Positions 1 through 6,212 of a DNA stretch of 7,673 bases are shown one piece after another (the stretch's first letter is position 1; every line of letters starts with the position of its first letter). A program made the position numbers and the translations under genes. Source of the stretch: Calditrichota bacterium (GTDB lineage: Bacteria; Electryoneota; RPQS01); NCBI GenBank assembly GCA_020057985.1, contig JAGVEU010000467.1, positions 1-7,673 of the forward strand. Direction: 5' to 3'. The notes beneath the pieces are model-generated. The model was not told the origin of the DNA, made no database searches, and worked only from the letters and a program-made list of their open reading frames with translations.

Positions 1-1
1 A

Positions 2-277
2 CTTCCCGGAGTAAAGCAGGAGGAGGTTCAGCTTACCCTGAACGACAACACCCTGACCATCACCGGCGAGAAAAAGCAGGAAATCAAGGAAGACAAGGGT
101 ACCTGCCACCGCATCGAACGCACCTACGGCAAATTCCAACGCTCGTTCAGTCTGCCCAACAGTGTTCAACCCGAAAAGGTGAGTGCAACCTTCGAAGACG
201 GAGTCCTACGCATCACTCTGCCCAAGGCTGAGCAAGCCAAGCCTCGGTCAATCCACATCGAAGCCGTCAAGAAATAA
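2..277 (+). CDS. Hsp20/alpha-crystallin small heat-shock protein, C-terminal part (5' end outside window)
   Basis: The visible 91 residues form most of an alpha-crystallin domain. The segment begins LPGVKQEEVQ, the usual start of the conserved domain in bacterial Hsp20 proteins. It continues through a TLTITGEKK strand and the loop RIERTYGKFQRSFSLP to the family hallmark DGVLRITLPKAE. Near the C-terminus is a short I-x-I motif (IHI in RSIHIEAVKK), which in this family docks into a groove of a neighbouring dimer during oligomer assembly. Family members are ATP-independent holdases that bind unfolding proteins in the cytoplasm. The start codon and N-terminal arm lie upstream of the window, so promoter and thermosensor elements cannot be judged. 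The gene ends in TAA, 17 bases before a strong hairpin, and converges on purC. The family call is very secure; which paralogue it is cannot be told. Confidence 0.95.
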   Translation, partial: LPGVKQEEVQLTLNDNTLTITGEKKQEIKEDKGTCHRIERTYGKFQRSFSLPNSVQPEKVSATFEDGVLRITLPKAEQAKPRSIHIEAVKK

Positions 278-293
278 TTCCTCTTCTCAAACG

Positions 294-326
294 GAGAGCC
301 GTGACAGCTTGTCTGTCACGGCTCTT
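294..326 (+). terminator. Strong hairpin, likely terminator after Hsp20 (possibly bidirectional)
   Basis: Bases 296-307 (GAGCCGTGACAG) pair perfectly with 313-324 (CTGTCACGGCTC) around a 5-base loop. The stem extends outward by an A-T pair and a G-T wobble. It lies 17 bases after the Hsp20 stop codon, between two convergent genes, so it probably ends Hsp20 transcription and may also stop transcripts arriving from purC. There is only a short run of T after the stem on the plus strand, so it is not a textbook intrinsic terminator. Confidence 0.7.
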
Positions 327-364
327 CAATGGGTTCCAAACGATTTACATAAACTCCGGTAGCC

Positions 365-382
365 GCAACCCCCCGTGGTTGC
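365..382 (-). other. Small hairpin downstream of purC
   Basis: GCAACC (365-370) and GGTTGC (377-382) form a 6-bp stem with a 6-base loop, 12 bases past the purC stop on the minus strand. No T-run follows it in the purC direction, so a terminator role is only possible. It may act together with the stronger hairpin at 294-326. Confidence 0.3.
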
Positions 383-394
383 TCTTCCCGCCTT

Positions 395-1300
395 TCATTC
401 GGATTTTGGATTTTGGATTTTGGATTTTCCTTCCGTTAGTCTTTCCAAGATCTCCTGATAAGCCTTCGCTGTCTTTTCCGCAATCTCCACCGGCAATTCG
501 GGTCCCGGAGGAGTTTTGTTCCAGCCGATCTCAAGCAGATAATTTCGCACAATCTGTTTGTCAAAACTCGATTGATCGTGACCGGGTTCATATTTATCCG
601 CCGGCCAGAAGCGTGAGCTGTCGGGAGTCAGTACCTCATCCACAATGCAAATCTCGCCGTCAATCACTCCGAATTCAAACTTCGTGTCTGCAATAAGTAT
701 CCCCCGCTCTCTGGCATGTTCACTCCCTTTCAGATAGGTATTGATCGAGAGATCGCGTAACTTGGCAGTAGCATCCTTGCCAATCAGCTTTGCGGCTGCA
801 TCGAAGGAGATATTCTCATCGTGACCTTCAGTTGCTTTGGTTGAGGGAGTAAAAAGCGGTTCAGGGAGTTGCGCACATTGCAAAAGTCCTGTCGGCAATT
901 TGTGTCCACAGATCTCGCCTGTGCGTTGATAATCCTTCCATCCTGAACCCGTGATATATCCTCGCACCACACACTCCACCGGAAAAACCTTCGCCTTGCG
1001 TACCACTTCAATCTGATCGAAGTTGACTCCGGAAGCTTCAACCAGCGTTCGTACTCGCTCCTCAGAGAAATCGCGGGCAAGATGATTTTTCACCTGCAAG
1101 TGATTCATCCAGAACCGGGTCAGCTTCGTCAGCACCGCTCCCTTGCCCCGAATGGGAGTCGGCAGCACCACGTCAAACGCTGATAGCCGATCTGAAGTCA
1201 CGATCAGAAGATGCGCATTGTCCAATTCATAAACATCACGCACCTTCCCGCGATTGATGAGCTTCAAATCAAGTTGGCTGTGATAAAGAGGTTGTGTCAT
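395..1300 (-). CDS. purC: Phosphoribosylaminoimidazole-succinocarboxamide synthase (SAICAR synthetase)
   Basis: This is a 301-residue protein of the long PurC form (the E. coli enzyme is about 237 residues). The enzyme joins CAIR and aspartate with ATP to make SAICAR in cytosolic de novo purine synthesis. Visible family segments, in order, are GKVRDVYE (18-25, nucleotide-binding strand), TSDRLSAFD (35-43), PVECVVRGYITGSGW (107-121), EPLFTPSTKATEGHDENIS (147-165), IADTKFEFG (203-211) and DEVLTPDSSRFW (221-232). The ATG at 1298-1300 has a GGAG-like site about 12 bases upstream. The family normally ends near the helix ILERLTEG (284-291). The extra ten residues KSKIQNPKSE here come from the AAAATCC heptamer array, so the tail is probably non-functional. 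No other purine gene is adjacent. It lies 45 bases after the TauE/SafE gene, with a C-rich palindromic repeat between them, and may be the last gene of that transcript. Confidence 0.97.
   Translation of the reverse strand: MTQPLYHSQLDLKLINRGKVRDVYELDNAHLLIVTSDRLSAFDVVLPTPIRGKGAVLTKLTRFWMNHLQVKNHLARDFSEERVRTLVEASGVNFDQIEVVRKAKVFPVECVVRGYITGSGWKDYQRTGEICGHKLPTGLLQCAQLPEPLFTPSTKATEGHDENISFDAAAKLIGKDATAKLRDLSINTYLKGSEHARERGILIADTKFEFGVIDGEICIVDEVLTPDSSRFWPADKYEPGHDQSSFDKQIVRNYLLEIGWNKTPPGPELPVEIAEKTAKAYQEILERLTEGKSKIQNPKSE
401..428. repeat. Tandem heptamer array, four perfect GGATTTT copies, inside the 3' end of purC
   Basis: The unit GGATTTT (AAAATCC on the minus strand) occurs four times without a mismatch at 401-407, 408-414, 415-421 and 422-428. 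It lies inside the last codons of purC and encodes the tail residues SKIQNPKS of that protein. The unit length is not a multiple of three, so the array cycles through the reading frames and gives a 7-residue protein period. Peptides of the KIQNPKS type made by such heptamers are, from memory, seen at the ends of predicted proteins in several bacterial groups, so this is probably a member of a dispersed short-repeat family in this genome. That last point is inference. Confidence 0.9.
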
Positions 1301-1315
1301 GGATAGAGTTTGGTC

Positions 1316-1348
1316 TCCCCCCGTTAACGGGGGGATAAAGGGGGGTTA
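1316..1348 (-). repeat. C-rich palindromic interspersed repeat, copy A
   Basis: The core is the perfect palindrome CCCCCCGTTAACGGGGGG (1317-1334), extended by one T-A pair on each side. It is followed on the plus strand by ATAAA and a second run of G. Read on the minus strand the layout is TAA, C6, TTTAT, C6, then GTTAAC and G6. The same layout recurs at 4011-4041 (TGA, C5, TTAGT, C5, hairpin). The TAA at its edge is the stop codon of the TauE/SafE gene. The hairpin lies between that gene and purC, so it could attenuate or protect the transcript, but no T-run makes it a standard terminator. Confidence 0.7.
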
Positions 1349-2152
1349 CGGTTTAAAATAAATCTTCGCCGCAATCGCCAGCAGAAATATGGCAAACACG
1401 AACCGGAATGCCTTGGTTCCAAGCCGCTTGTTGAGCAAACTGCCGAGCGGCCCGCCGCAGGCCGTGCCAATTAACAACGGCAATCCCACGGCTGGCATTA
1501 CATATCCCCACGCCCCCGCCGGCAGACCGGAAGCATTCCAGCCGTTGATAACATAGCCGATAGTTCCGGCAATACTGGTCATGACTCCGACAGCATTGCT
1601 TGTTCCCGGCGCTTCTTCCGTTTTCAGATGCGCCCACAGCAAAAAAAGTGGAATCATAACCACTCCGCCTGCAACTCCAATATAGGCAGACACAAGACCA
1701 ACCACGACGCCAATTGCAGGCAGTCGCCACCGATGCACCGTGTCATCAAGGGTTCTCGATTCCGGTCTTGGAATCAGCAGCATTGCGGCGCTTGCCAATG
1801 CGAAAACGACAAAAAATGTCTTGAGAAAATCAGCCGATGAAAGTGCGGCTAAGTGCGAACCGGCAAACGAGAAGACAACCGCTGTGCTCCCTGTAAGCCA
1901 AACGGCCTGCCATCGCACTCGCCCCATCCGGGCATAGGAATAACTTGCGGTGATCGCCGTGCCGCAGATCGCCATCAGCGAGGTTCCAAAAACAAGATGA
2001 AACCGAAGTGCCTCGGAGACTCCCAGAGTTTTAAACCACTCGAGCAGGATCGGCGTGATAATCAGCGCGCCGCCAATGCCCAGATAACCCCCGAAGATTC
2101 CCGTGATAAGTCCAAGGCCGAACAGCCAAAGCAGATCAGCGCTGACAGGCAA
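1346..2152 (-). CDS. TauE/SafE family (DUF81) membrane permease
   Basis: This is a 268-residue, strongly hydrophobic integral membrane protein with about eight predicted membrane segments. The internal duplication typical of TauE/SafE proteins is plain: GGYLGIGGALIITPIL (21-36) in the N-terminal half is echoed by SAYIGVAGGVVMIPLF (155-170) in the C-terminal half. The halves are joined by a polar loop at about 128-143 (PRPESRTLDDTVHRW). Family members are proposed to export or import sulfur-containing anions such as sulfite, sulfoacetate or taurine-derived compounds, but the substrate cannot be read from this sequence. The start is TTG at 2150-2152, the only start codon available between the in-frame TGA eight codons upstream and the first membrane segment, with AGG eight bases before it. 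It begins 5 bases after the stop of the S41 protease gene, so the two are very likely co-transcribed. Its TAA stop is part of a palindromic repeat. Confidence 0.93.
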   Translation of the reverse strand: MPVSADLLWLFGLGLITGIFGGYLGIGGALIITPILLEWFKTLGVSEALRFHLVFGTSLMAICGTAITASYSYARMGRVRWQAVWLTGSTAVVFSFAGSHLAALSSADFLKTFFVVFALASAAMLLIPRPESRTLDDTVHRWRLPAIGVVVGLVSAYIGVAGGVVMIPLFLLWAHLKTEEAPGTSNAVGVMTSIAGTIGYVINGWNASGLPAGAWGYVMPAVGLPLLIGTACGGPLGSLLNKRLGTKAFRFVFAIFLLAIAAKIYFKP

Positions 2153-2157
2153 GACCG

Positions 2158-3858
2158 CTACCTGCTCTTCGTGTCTTCATTGGCAACAGCTAGCGCTCTG
2201 TCGTACTCCTGCTTGTTCGACAATACTTCGAGTGCCTTCAGGATCTGTTTGTCGTGGCTGAAGCTGGACTCAATTCTCCCTCGTGATCCCCACAGACTGT
2301 TAGCGATCTCAGCCTCAAGACTCTGCCGGATAAATTCTTTCTCCTTTTCAAAATCCTGATCTCGAAGAACGCTAAGCATCTGCTCGATATGCTGAAACTC
2401 CGCAACAGCGCTATCTGCCAGTCCGGCATCGCTGATCAGTTGTTGTAACTTTCTCAATTCACTCTGACCATCCACATCATAGGAGAATTTGATTCTGTCC
2501 AACCACTCATGAAACTCCTCAAGATCATCGTCCGAGAGTTCCGCATCCGTGATATTGGGGTGTTGGGCGCGATACTCGGTCATATAGTCAAAGAACGATC
2601 CCTGCCGCCATAGTTCAACGCCCATCGGGCCGGGCGCCGGCGCAGGAATCCGAATATCCGGCATGATGCCGCCGCCACCTTGCACAGGTCTCCCGTTGCG
2701 CGTCGTGAACGCGGTATCTTGCTTTTCGCCTTTGGGTGAGACAACGATGGTTTGCTTATCCTGAAAGTAGTCTACCTTTTGAATAAGTCTGCCCGACGGG
2801 GTGTAGTACTTCGCAGTCGTAATTTTCAGAGCCTCGCCGGTCTCAAACGAAACAATGGACTGCACCAAACCCTTGCCAAAGGTTGTTTCGCCGATAATCA
2901 CTCCCCGATCAAGGTCCTGAATGGCGCCCGATACAATTTCAGATGCCGACGCTGATCCACCGTCAATGAGCACAGCGAGGGGAAATGAGCCTGCGAGCGG
3001 TTCGGATGGAAGTTTGTAGGATCGGTTGGCATCTGCTGATCTGCCGCGAGTGGTCAGCACGATCTCACCTTTGGCACAGAAACGCTGAACAACCCCCACT
3101 GCTGAGTTGAGCAAACCGCCAGGATTTCCTCGCAGATCGAGAATGAGAGACTGCAAACCGCCCGCCTTCAGATCATTGAGGGCGATATCCAACTCTTCGG
3201 GAGCACGGCGAGAGAAATGCGAAAGCCTGACATAACCCACTCCCGGTCTCGCAAAACCTGAATAGGCCACGTCTTTGATACTGATTTCGCGGCGCGTGAT
3301 ATCAAACTCGATAGGCTCGGTCGAGCCGGTACGCTCGATAAGCAATTTAACTTGCGAGCCGGGATCGCCGCGCAAGTGTTTTGCTGCGTCATTGGTCGTG
3401 AATCCTGTGGTCGGCTCGCCGTCTATCGCAATGATTCTATCGCCGCTCCGAATCCCCACGCGCTGCGCCGGTGAGTCATCCATCGCCGAGATGACCGTCA
3501 GCACTTTGTCTCGTCCACGAATGCCGATCTCGATTCCCACTCCACCATACTTTCCGTTGGTAATCATATCGAGATCTTCAGCCCCTTCACCCTCGATGTA
3601 GACCGTGTACGGATCCAAAGTGGATAGCATTCCCTCGATTCCGGCTTTGACAAATTCCTCAGGATTGATCGTATCCACATACTTCATGCTGACCTCGCGG
3701 TACACGTCTCCGAAGAGTCCGATGTTCTGACGGATCTGTTCGTAAAGCTGATCCTGATCCGACGGCGCGGCTAATGCAGCCGCCTGTAACAGCACCGCAA
3801 GAATTAGCAATGCAGATAATCTGAGTCTATTCAGGTATTTGCTTACATACGCTGGCAT
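2158..3858 (-). CDS. S41 family C-terminal processing peptidase (CtpA/Prc type), exported
   Basis: This is a serine/lysine-dyad protease that trims or degrades proteins from their C-termini outside the cytoplasmic membrane. From the chosen ATG it has 566 residues. Residues 1-31 look like a Sec signal peptide: basic start with K and R, hydrophobic core LSALLILAVLLQAAALA, probable cut before AP. A PDZ domain follows at about 100-180 (GVGIEIGIRG to VKLLIERTG). The S41 core contains LILDLRGNPGG (238-248), GGSASASEI with the expected nucleophile Ser304, GETTFGKG with general base Lys329, and Gln333 four residues later. The Ser-to-Lys spacing of 25 matches the algal D1 protease. After MPDIRIP a charged helical C-terminal extension of about 160 residues follows, as in some longer S41 proteins. 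An ATG five codons upstream (3871-3873) is possible, but the chosen start has GGAG nine bases before it. The next gene, TauE/SafE, starts 5 bases after the stop. The substrate is unknown. Confidence 0.94.
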   Translation of the reverse strand: MPAYVSKYLNRLRLSALLILAVLLQAAALAAPSDQDQLYEQIRQNIGLFGDVYREVSMKYVDTINPEEFVKAGIEGMLSTLDPYTVYIEGEGAEDLDMITNGKYGGVGIEIGIRGRDKVLTVISAMDDSPAQRVGIRSGDRIIAIDGEPTTGFTTNDAAKHLRGDPGSQVKLLIERTGSTEPIEFDITRREISIKDVAYSGFARPGVGYVRLSHFSRRAPEELDIALNDLKAGGLQSLILDLRGNPGGLLNSAVGVVQRFCAKGEIVLTTRGRSADANRSYKLPSEPLAGSFPLAVLIDGGSASASEIVSGAIQDLDRGVIIGETTFGKGLVQSIVSFETGEALKITTAKYYTPSGRLIQKVDYFQDKQTIVVSPKGEKQDTAFTTRNGRPVQGGGGIMPDIRIPAPAPGPMGVELWRQGSFFDYMTEYRAQHPNITDAELSDDDLEEFHEWLDRIKFSYDVDGQSELRKLQQLISDAGLADSAVAEFQHIEQMLSVLRDQDFEKEKEFIRQSLEAEIANSLWGSRGRIESSFSHDKQILKALEVLSNKQEYDRALAVANEDTKSR

Positions 3859-3867
3859 CTGACAACT

Positions 3868-3871
3868 CTCC
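3868..3871 (-). promoter_or_regulatory. Ribosome binding site deciding the S41 protease start
   Basis: GGAG lies nine bases before the ATG at 3856-3858. It overlaps the alternative ATG at 3871-3873, which itself has no purine-rich site in the preceding 20 bases. This favours the downstream start, which also gives a cleaner signal peptide. Confidence 0.6.
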
Positions 3872-3950
3872 ATAACTACGAGATGATTTTTATGAACAAC
3901 GATTTTTCAAGAAACGGACTTACTCTGTGTACAATAACCATCCCCGCCGA

Positions 3951-3976
3951 GCAGGGTTAAGTCTTCGCAACCCTGC
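3951..3976 (-). other. Hairpin in the tmk to S41 protease gap
   Basis: GCAGGGTT (3951-3958) pairs perfectly with AACCCTGC (3969-3976) around a 10-base loop. Two smaller palindromes adjoin it, CCGGAATCCGG (3976-3986) and GATCG/CGATC around AAA (3990-4002). The gap 3874-4060 therefore carries a row of short stems between tmk and the protease gene. It could form part of a terminator or leader region. No clear -35/-10 pair was recognised in the A/T-rich stretch at about 3885-3910. Confidence 0.45.
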
Positions 3977-4010
3977 CGGAATCCGGAGCGATCGAAACGA
4001 TCCTCTCTCA

Positions 4011-4041
4011 CCCTACTTTAGTAGGGGGACTAAGGGGGTCA
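4011..4041 (-). repeat. C-rich palindromic interspersed repeat, copy B
   Basis: This is a second copy of the element at 1316-1348. On the minus strand it reads TGA, C5, TTAGT, C5, then a short hairpin of CCCTAC against GTAGGG (4011-4026 on the plus strand, loop TTTA). The flanking layout matches copy A while the hairpin bases differ in a compensated way. It begins about 20 bases after the tmk stop, so both copies sit directly downstream of a minus-strand gene in the same orientation. Confidence 0.6.
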
Positions 4042-4060
4042 GCGTCCTGCAAATGCCTGA

Positions 4061-4705
4061 TCACTTTCGGGAGCCAGCATAGCTGAACAACTTGCTCTTC
4101 AGAATCGAGCAGATCTCGGCAAACACGCTTTCTTCAGAATTGGTTGCATCAATCAAGTACATCCGCTCGGGATGTCTGCGACATAACTTATGATAAGCGG
4201 CACGGGTGAGTTCGAAAAACTCGTGATTGTTTTCCTCGAGACGGTCTGCGTTTTGCCCGGTCAGTCTACGTCGCTCAAGTGCAGTCTCATAATTTAAGTC
4301 AAGCACAAAGGTAACATCGGGAACTAGACCGACGGTAGCAAAGCTATTAATTGATTCCACCGCCTCAAGTCCAAGTGCTCTCCCGCCCCCCTGATAAGCT
4401 GTCGAGGAATCATCATAGCGATCCAGCAGCACAATCGCCCGCGGCTTCGAGAGGTAAGGCTTAACGATCTCATCCACCAGCTGAGAACGAGAGGCAGAAT
4501 AAAGAAAAAATTCAGTCCTCGCAGACATATTTTTCCAATGTGGATTAAGCAATATACTGCGGATGGCTTCTCCAAGTTCCGATCCACCGGGTTCACGGGA
4601 CACAAGTACATCGTATCCCTCCGCCGACAACCAGTCTCGAACACGGTTGATTTGAGTAGATTTACCTGTGCCATCAATGCCTTCAAAGGTGACAAACAAA
4701 CTCAT
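4061..4705 (-). CDS. tmk: Thymidylate kinase (dTMP kinase)
   Basis: This 214-residue cytosolic P-loop kinase phosphorylates dTMP to dTDP with ATP, an essential step in dTTP supply. It shows the Walker A loop GIDGTGKST (9-17), the dTMP-site segment SREPGGSELGEAIR (36-49), FFLYSASRSQ (66-75), the family signature DRYDDSSTAYQGGGR (95-109) and an arginine-rich LID at about 144-157 (ERRRLTGQNADRLE). A P-loop without an arginine together with a basic LID is the bacterial type II pattern. IDATNSEESVFAEI near the end is the usual last strand and helix. Its ATG at 4703-4705 overlaps the lgt stop in an ATGA arrangement, which suggests translational coupling to lgt. Length and motifs are complete. Confidence 0.97.
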   Translation of the reverse strand: MSLFVTFEGIDGTGKSTQINRVRDWLSAEGYDVLVSREPGGSELGEAIRSILLNPHWKNMSARTEFFLYSASRSQLVDEIVKPYLSKPRAIVLLDRYDDSSTAYQGGGRALGLEAVESINSFATVGLVPDVTFVLDLNYETALERRRLTGQNADRLEENNHEFFELTRAAYHKLCRRHPERMYLIDATNSEESVFAEICSILKSKLFSYAGSRK

Positions 4706-5538
4706 GAGGCAGTACCTCGCCGGGCTGAGTTTCCTAACCCAACGGGAATCTTCCTTCGAGTCCGAAGCAGGTAAACTCCCGCCAGAATCATACCCAAGGA
4801 TATTAGTCGTGAGAACGTGAACCGGTACTCTCCCGACTGAAATAGAATCATCTCGGATTCATACCAGCGCAAACCCTCGATGACATAACGTCCGAGTCCG
4901 TAAAGCCCAAGAAACCAGCCTGTAACGATACCTTCCGCTCGCGGTTTACTCGCATACCACAAGGCAAGCGGAAAGAGCAGCATCATATACAGAAACTCGT
5001 AGAGCTGAGTAGGGTGGAGGCACTCGCTCGAAAACACACTGCCCGCAAGGCTGACTTCCGGAAAATGGACACACCACGGCAGGTGAGTTGGCATTCCAAA
5101 GCAGCAGCCATTGAAGTAGCATCCCAACCTACCGACGGCGATGCCCAGAATCAATGACGGAATGAAAAGATCTGTCACCGCCAGAAAGTTGTGCCCCCGG
5201 CGGCGAGAATAGATGTAGGCAGTGGCAAACCCGCCAATCACTCCGCCCAACAACACAAGCCCGGCGATGCCGATTTGCCCGTCATGCTGAATCGGCGATA
5301 TGACGTCGAAAGGATGGTCACTGAACTCACTCCAGTGAGTAACCACATAAGTGAAACGGGCGCCAACCAGTGAGAAGATTAAGATAAGATACGAGAGATC
5401 GAGCGCAAACTTGTCGGTCATCCCGTGCCGGTCTGCGCGCTTGGTGGCCAGTAAAATCCCAAGCCCGAAGGCAACAGCCATTGCCAGACCATAAGTATGA
5501 AGTGAAAAGCGACCGAAGTCAAATAGGATAGGATACAA
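4702..5538 (-). CDS. lgt: Prolipoprotein diacylglyceryl transferase
   Basis: This 278-residue inner-membrane enzyme moves a diacylglyceryl group from phosphatidylglycerol to the lipobox cysteine of prolipoproteins, the first step of lipoprotein maturation. The N-terminus YPILFDFGRFSLHTYGLAMA is typical, and about seven hydrophobic segments can be followed. Diagnostic regions are AGLVLLGGVIGG (92-103), the Lgt signature region GRLGCYFNGCCFG (136-148, containing the essential arginine), HPTQLYE (175-181) and GLGRYVIEGLR (214-224). The signature has cysteines where the E. coli form reads GRIGNFINGELWG, and the histidine before GGL is Leu97, a variant pattern recalled from some delta-proteobacterial and Bacteroidetes-type enzymes. 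The start is TTG at 5536-5538 with AAGGA eight bases upstream (5547-5551). An in-frame TGA lies just above it and no ATG or GTG intervenes. It lies 21 bases after the glycosylase gene and overlaps tmk by 4 bases. Confidence 0.96.
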   Translation of the reverse strand: MYPILFDFGRFSLHTYGLAMAVAFGLGILLATKRADRHGMTDKFALDLSYLILIFSLVGARFTYVVTHWSEFSDHPFDVISPIQHDGQIGIAGLVLLGGVIGGFATAYIYSRRRGHNFLAVTDLFIPSLILGIAVGRLGCYFNGCCFGMPTHLPWCVHFPEVSLAGSVFSSECLHPTQLYEFLYMMLLFPLALWYASKPRAEGIVTGWFLGLYGLGRYVIEGLRWYESEMILFQSGEYRFTFSRLISLGMILAGVYLLRTRRKIPVGLGNSARRGTAS

Positions 5539-5559
5539 ACAGAAGTTCCTTGTGGCAGA

Positions 5560-6198
5560 TCACAAATTGCTCATGATACGATCAATCGCGGCTCTAAACT
5601 CAGTCGCACCGCCGTGCGAAGGGTGCCGAACATAGATGCACGGATATTCGAGGTTTCTGAGCGCTTGCTCGGCTTTCCTGCCCACGGCAACCACTCGCCA
5701 CGGATGCAGCAGCGAAAGTAGCGCTTTCAGAAGCGGATAGAAACGAATGAGTTCCTCACCCGAGGGCGAACGAACCGAGAGTGAGTCTTCAAGCAAGTGC
5801 GGATGAAAGGGCACACAATTCCACACAAAGAAATTGGGATGAAATGACTGCATGGCGGTCCAGAAAATCTTGGCCGTGTTCTCGCGATGCGGGCTTGCAC
5901 GTTGGCTTGATTGCTTGCCTGAAAATGGAAAATCTTGCGAACATATCTGTTCTTCACTCGTGAACGGCACGCCGGAAAAACGACAGCCCCACGGCCCGGC
6001 AGCCTCTCCGAGAACCAGCAAGGGAGGCTCTCTGTCGAAGCTGTTAAGATAGTTTCGGAAGTTTTCCTGCCGGATCAGATGTCCATCCGGTAAATCCGCA
6101 TCCGGATTGGATTCGTGGTAAGCATTGAAGAGAATGTTTGTCGAGGGAAGCGAAAATAGTTTCTCCTCAAGCAATGTCCATAAAGTGTCTGTAAACAT
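5560..6198 (-). CDS. Uracil-DNA glycosylase superfamily protein, subfamily uncertain
   Basis: This 212-residue protein has the fold landmarks of the UDG superfamily in order. Motif 1 is LVLGEAAGPWGCRFSGVPFTSE (starting at 61), corresponding to GEAPG of family 4 and GMNPG of SMUG-type enzymes. A conserved middle segment WNCVPFHPH (126-134) and VVAVGRKAEQAL (169-180) follow, and motif 2 is HPSHGG (192-197), the loop that enters the DNA minor groove. Such enzymes remove uracil or other deaminated bases from DNA. No cysteine set like that of the iron-sulfur family 4/5 enzymes is apparent, so it resembles the cluster-free branches. Oddly, the usual proline of motif 1 is alanine (GEAAG). The ATG at 6196-6198 has AAGG six bases upstream. 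It lies 14 bases after rsmI and 21 bases before lgt, inside a tight operon. Superfamily membership is secure; the actual substrate is not. Confidence 0.88.
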   Translation of the reverse strand: MFTDTLWTLLEEKLFSLPSTNILFNAYHESNPDADLPDGHLIRQENFRNYLNSFDREPPLLVLGEAAGPWGCRFSGVPFTSEEQICSQDFPFSGKQSSQRASPHRENTAKIFWTAMQSFHPNFFVWNCVPFHPHLLEDSLSVRSPSGEELIRFYPLLKALLSLLHPWRVVAVGRKAEQALRNLEYPCIYVRHPSHGGATEFRAAIDRIMSNL

Positions 6199-6212
6199 GC
6201 ATCACCTTGTTT

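Noticed and set aside
365..382. A third copy of the C-rich palindromic element, because of the run AACCCCCCGT
   Set aside because: The layout of two C-runs separated by TTWRT is missing and the stem is GCAACC/GGTTGC, so the likeness is only one C-run.
301..696. A plus-strand open frame of 131 codons starting inside the hairpin after Hsp20
   Set aside because: It runs antisense through the conserved 3' part of purC, starts in the terminator stem and encodes a low-complexity composition with no family resemblance.
1853..2359. A plus-strand open frame of 168 codons
   Set aside because: It is antisense to the TauE/SafE and S41 genes, both strongly supported by family motifs, and its translation is rich in charged and polar residues without any recognisable domain.
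3871..3873. Upstream ATG as start of the S41 protease
   Set aside because: It has no ribosome binding site, whereas the ATG 15 bases later has GGAG at nine bases. The upstream choice remains possible and changes only five residues.
3885..3940. A sigma-70 type promoter for the S41 gene in the A/T-rich stretch (TTGTAC, TTGAAA boxes)
   Set aside because: No -10 box lies at acceptable spacing from either TTG box on the minus strand, so it was not called.
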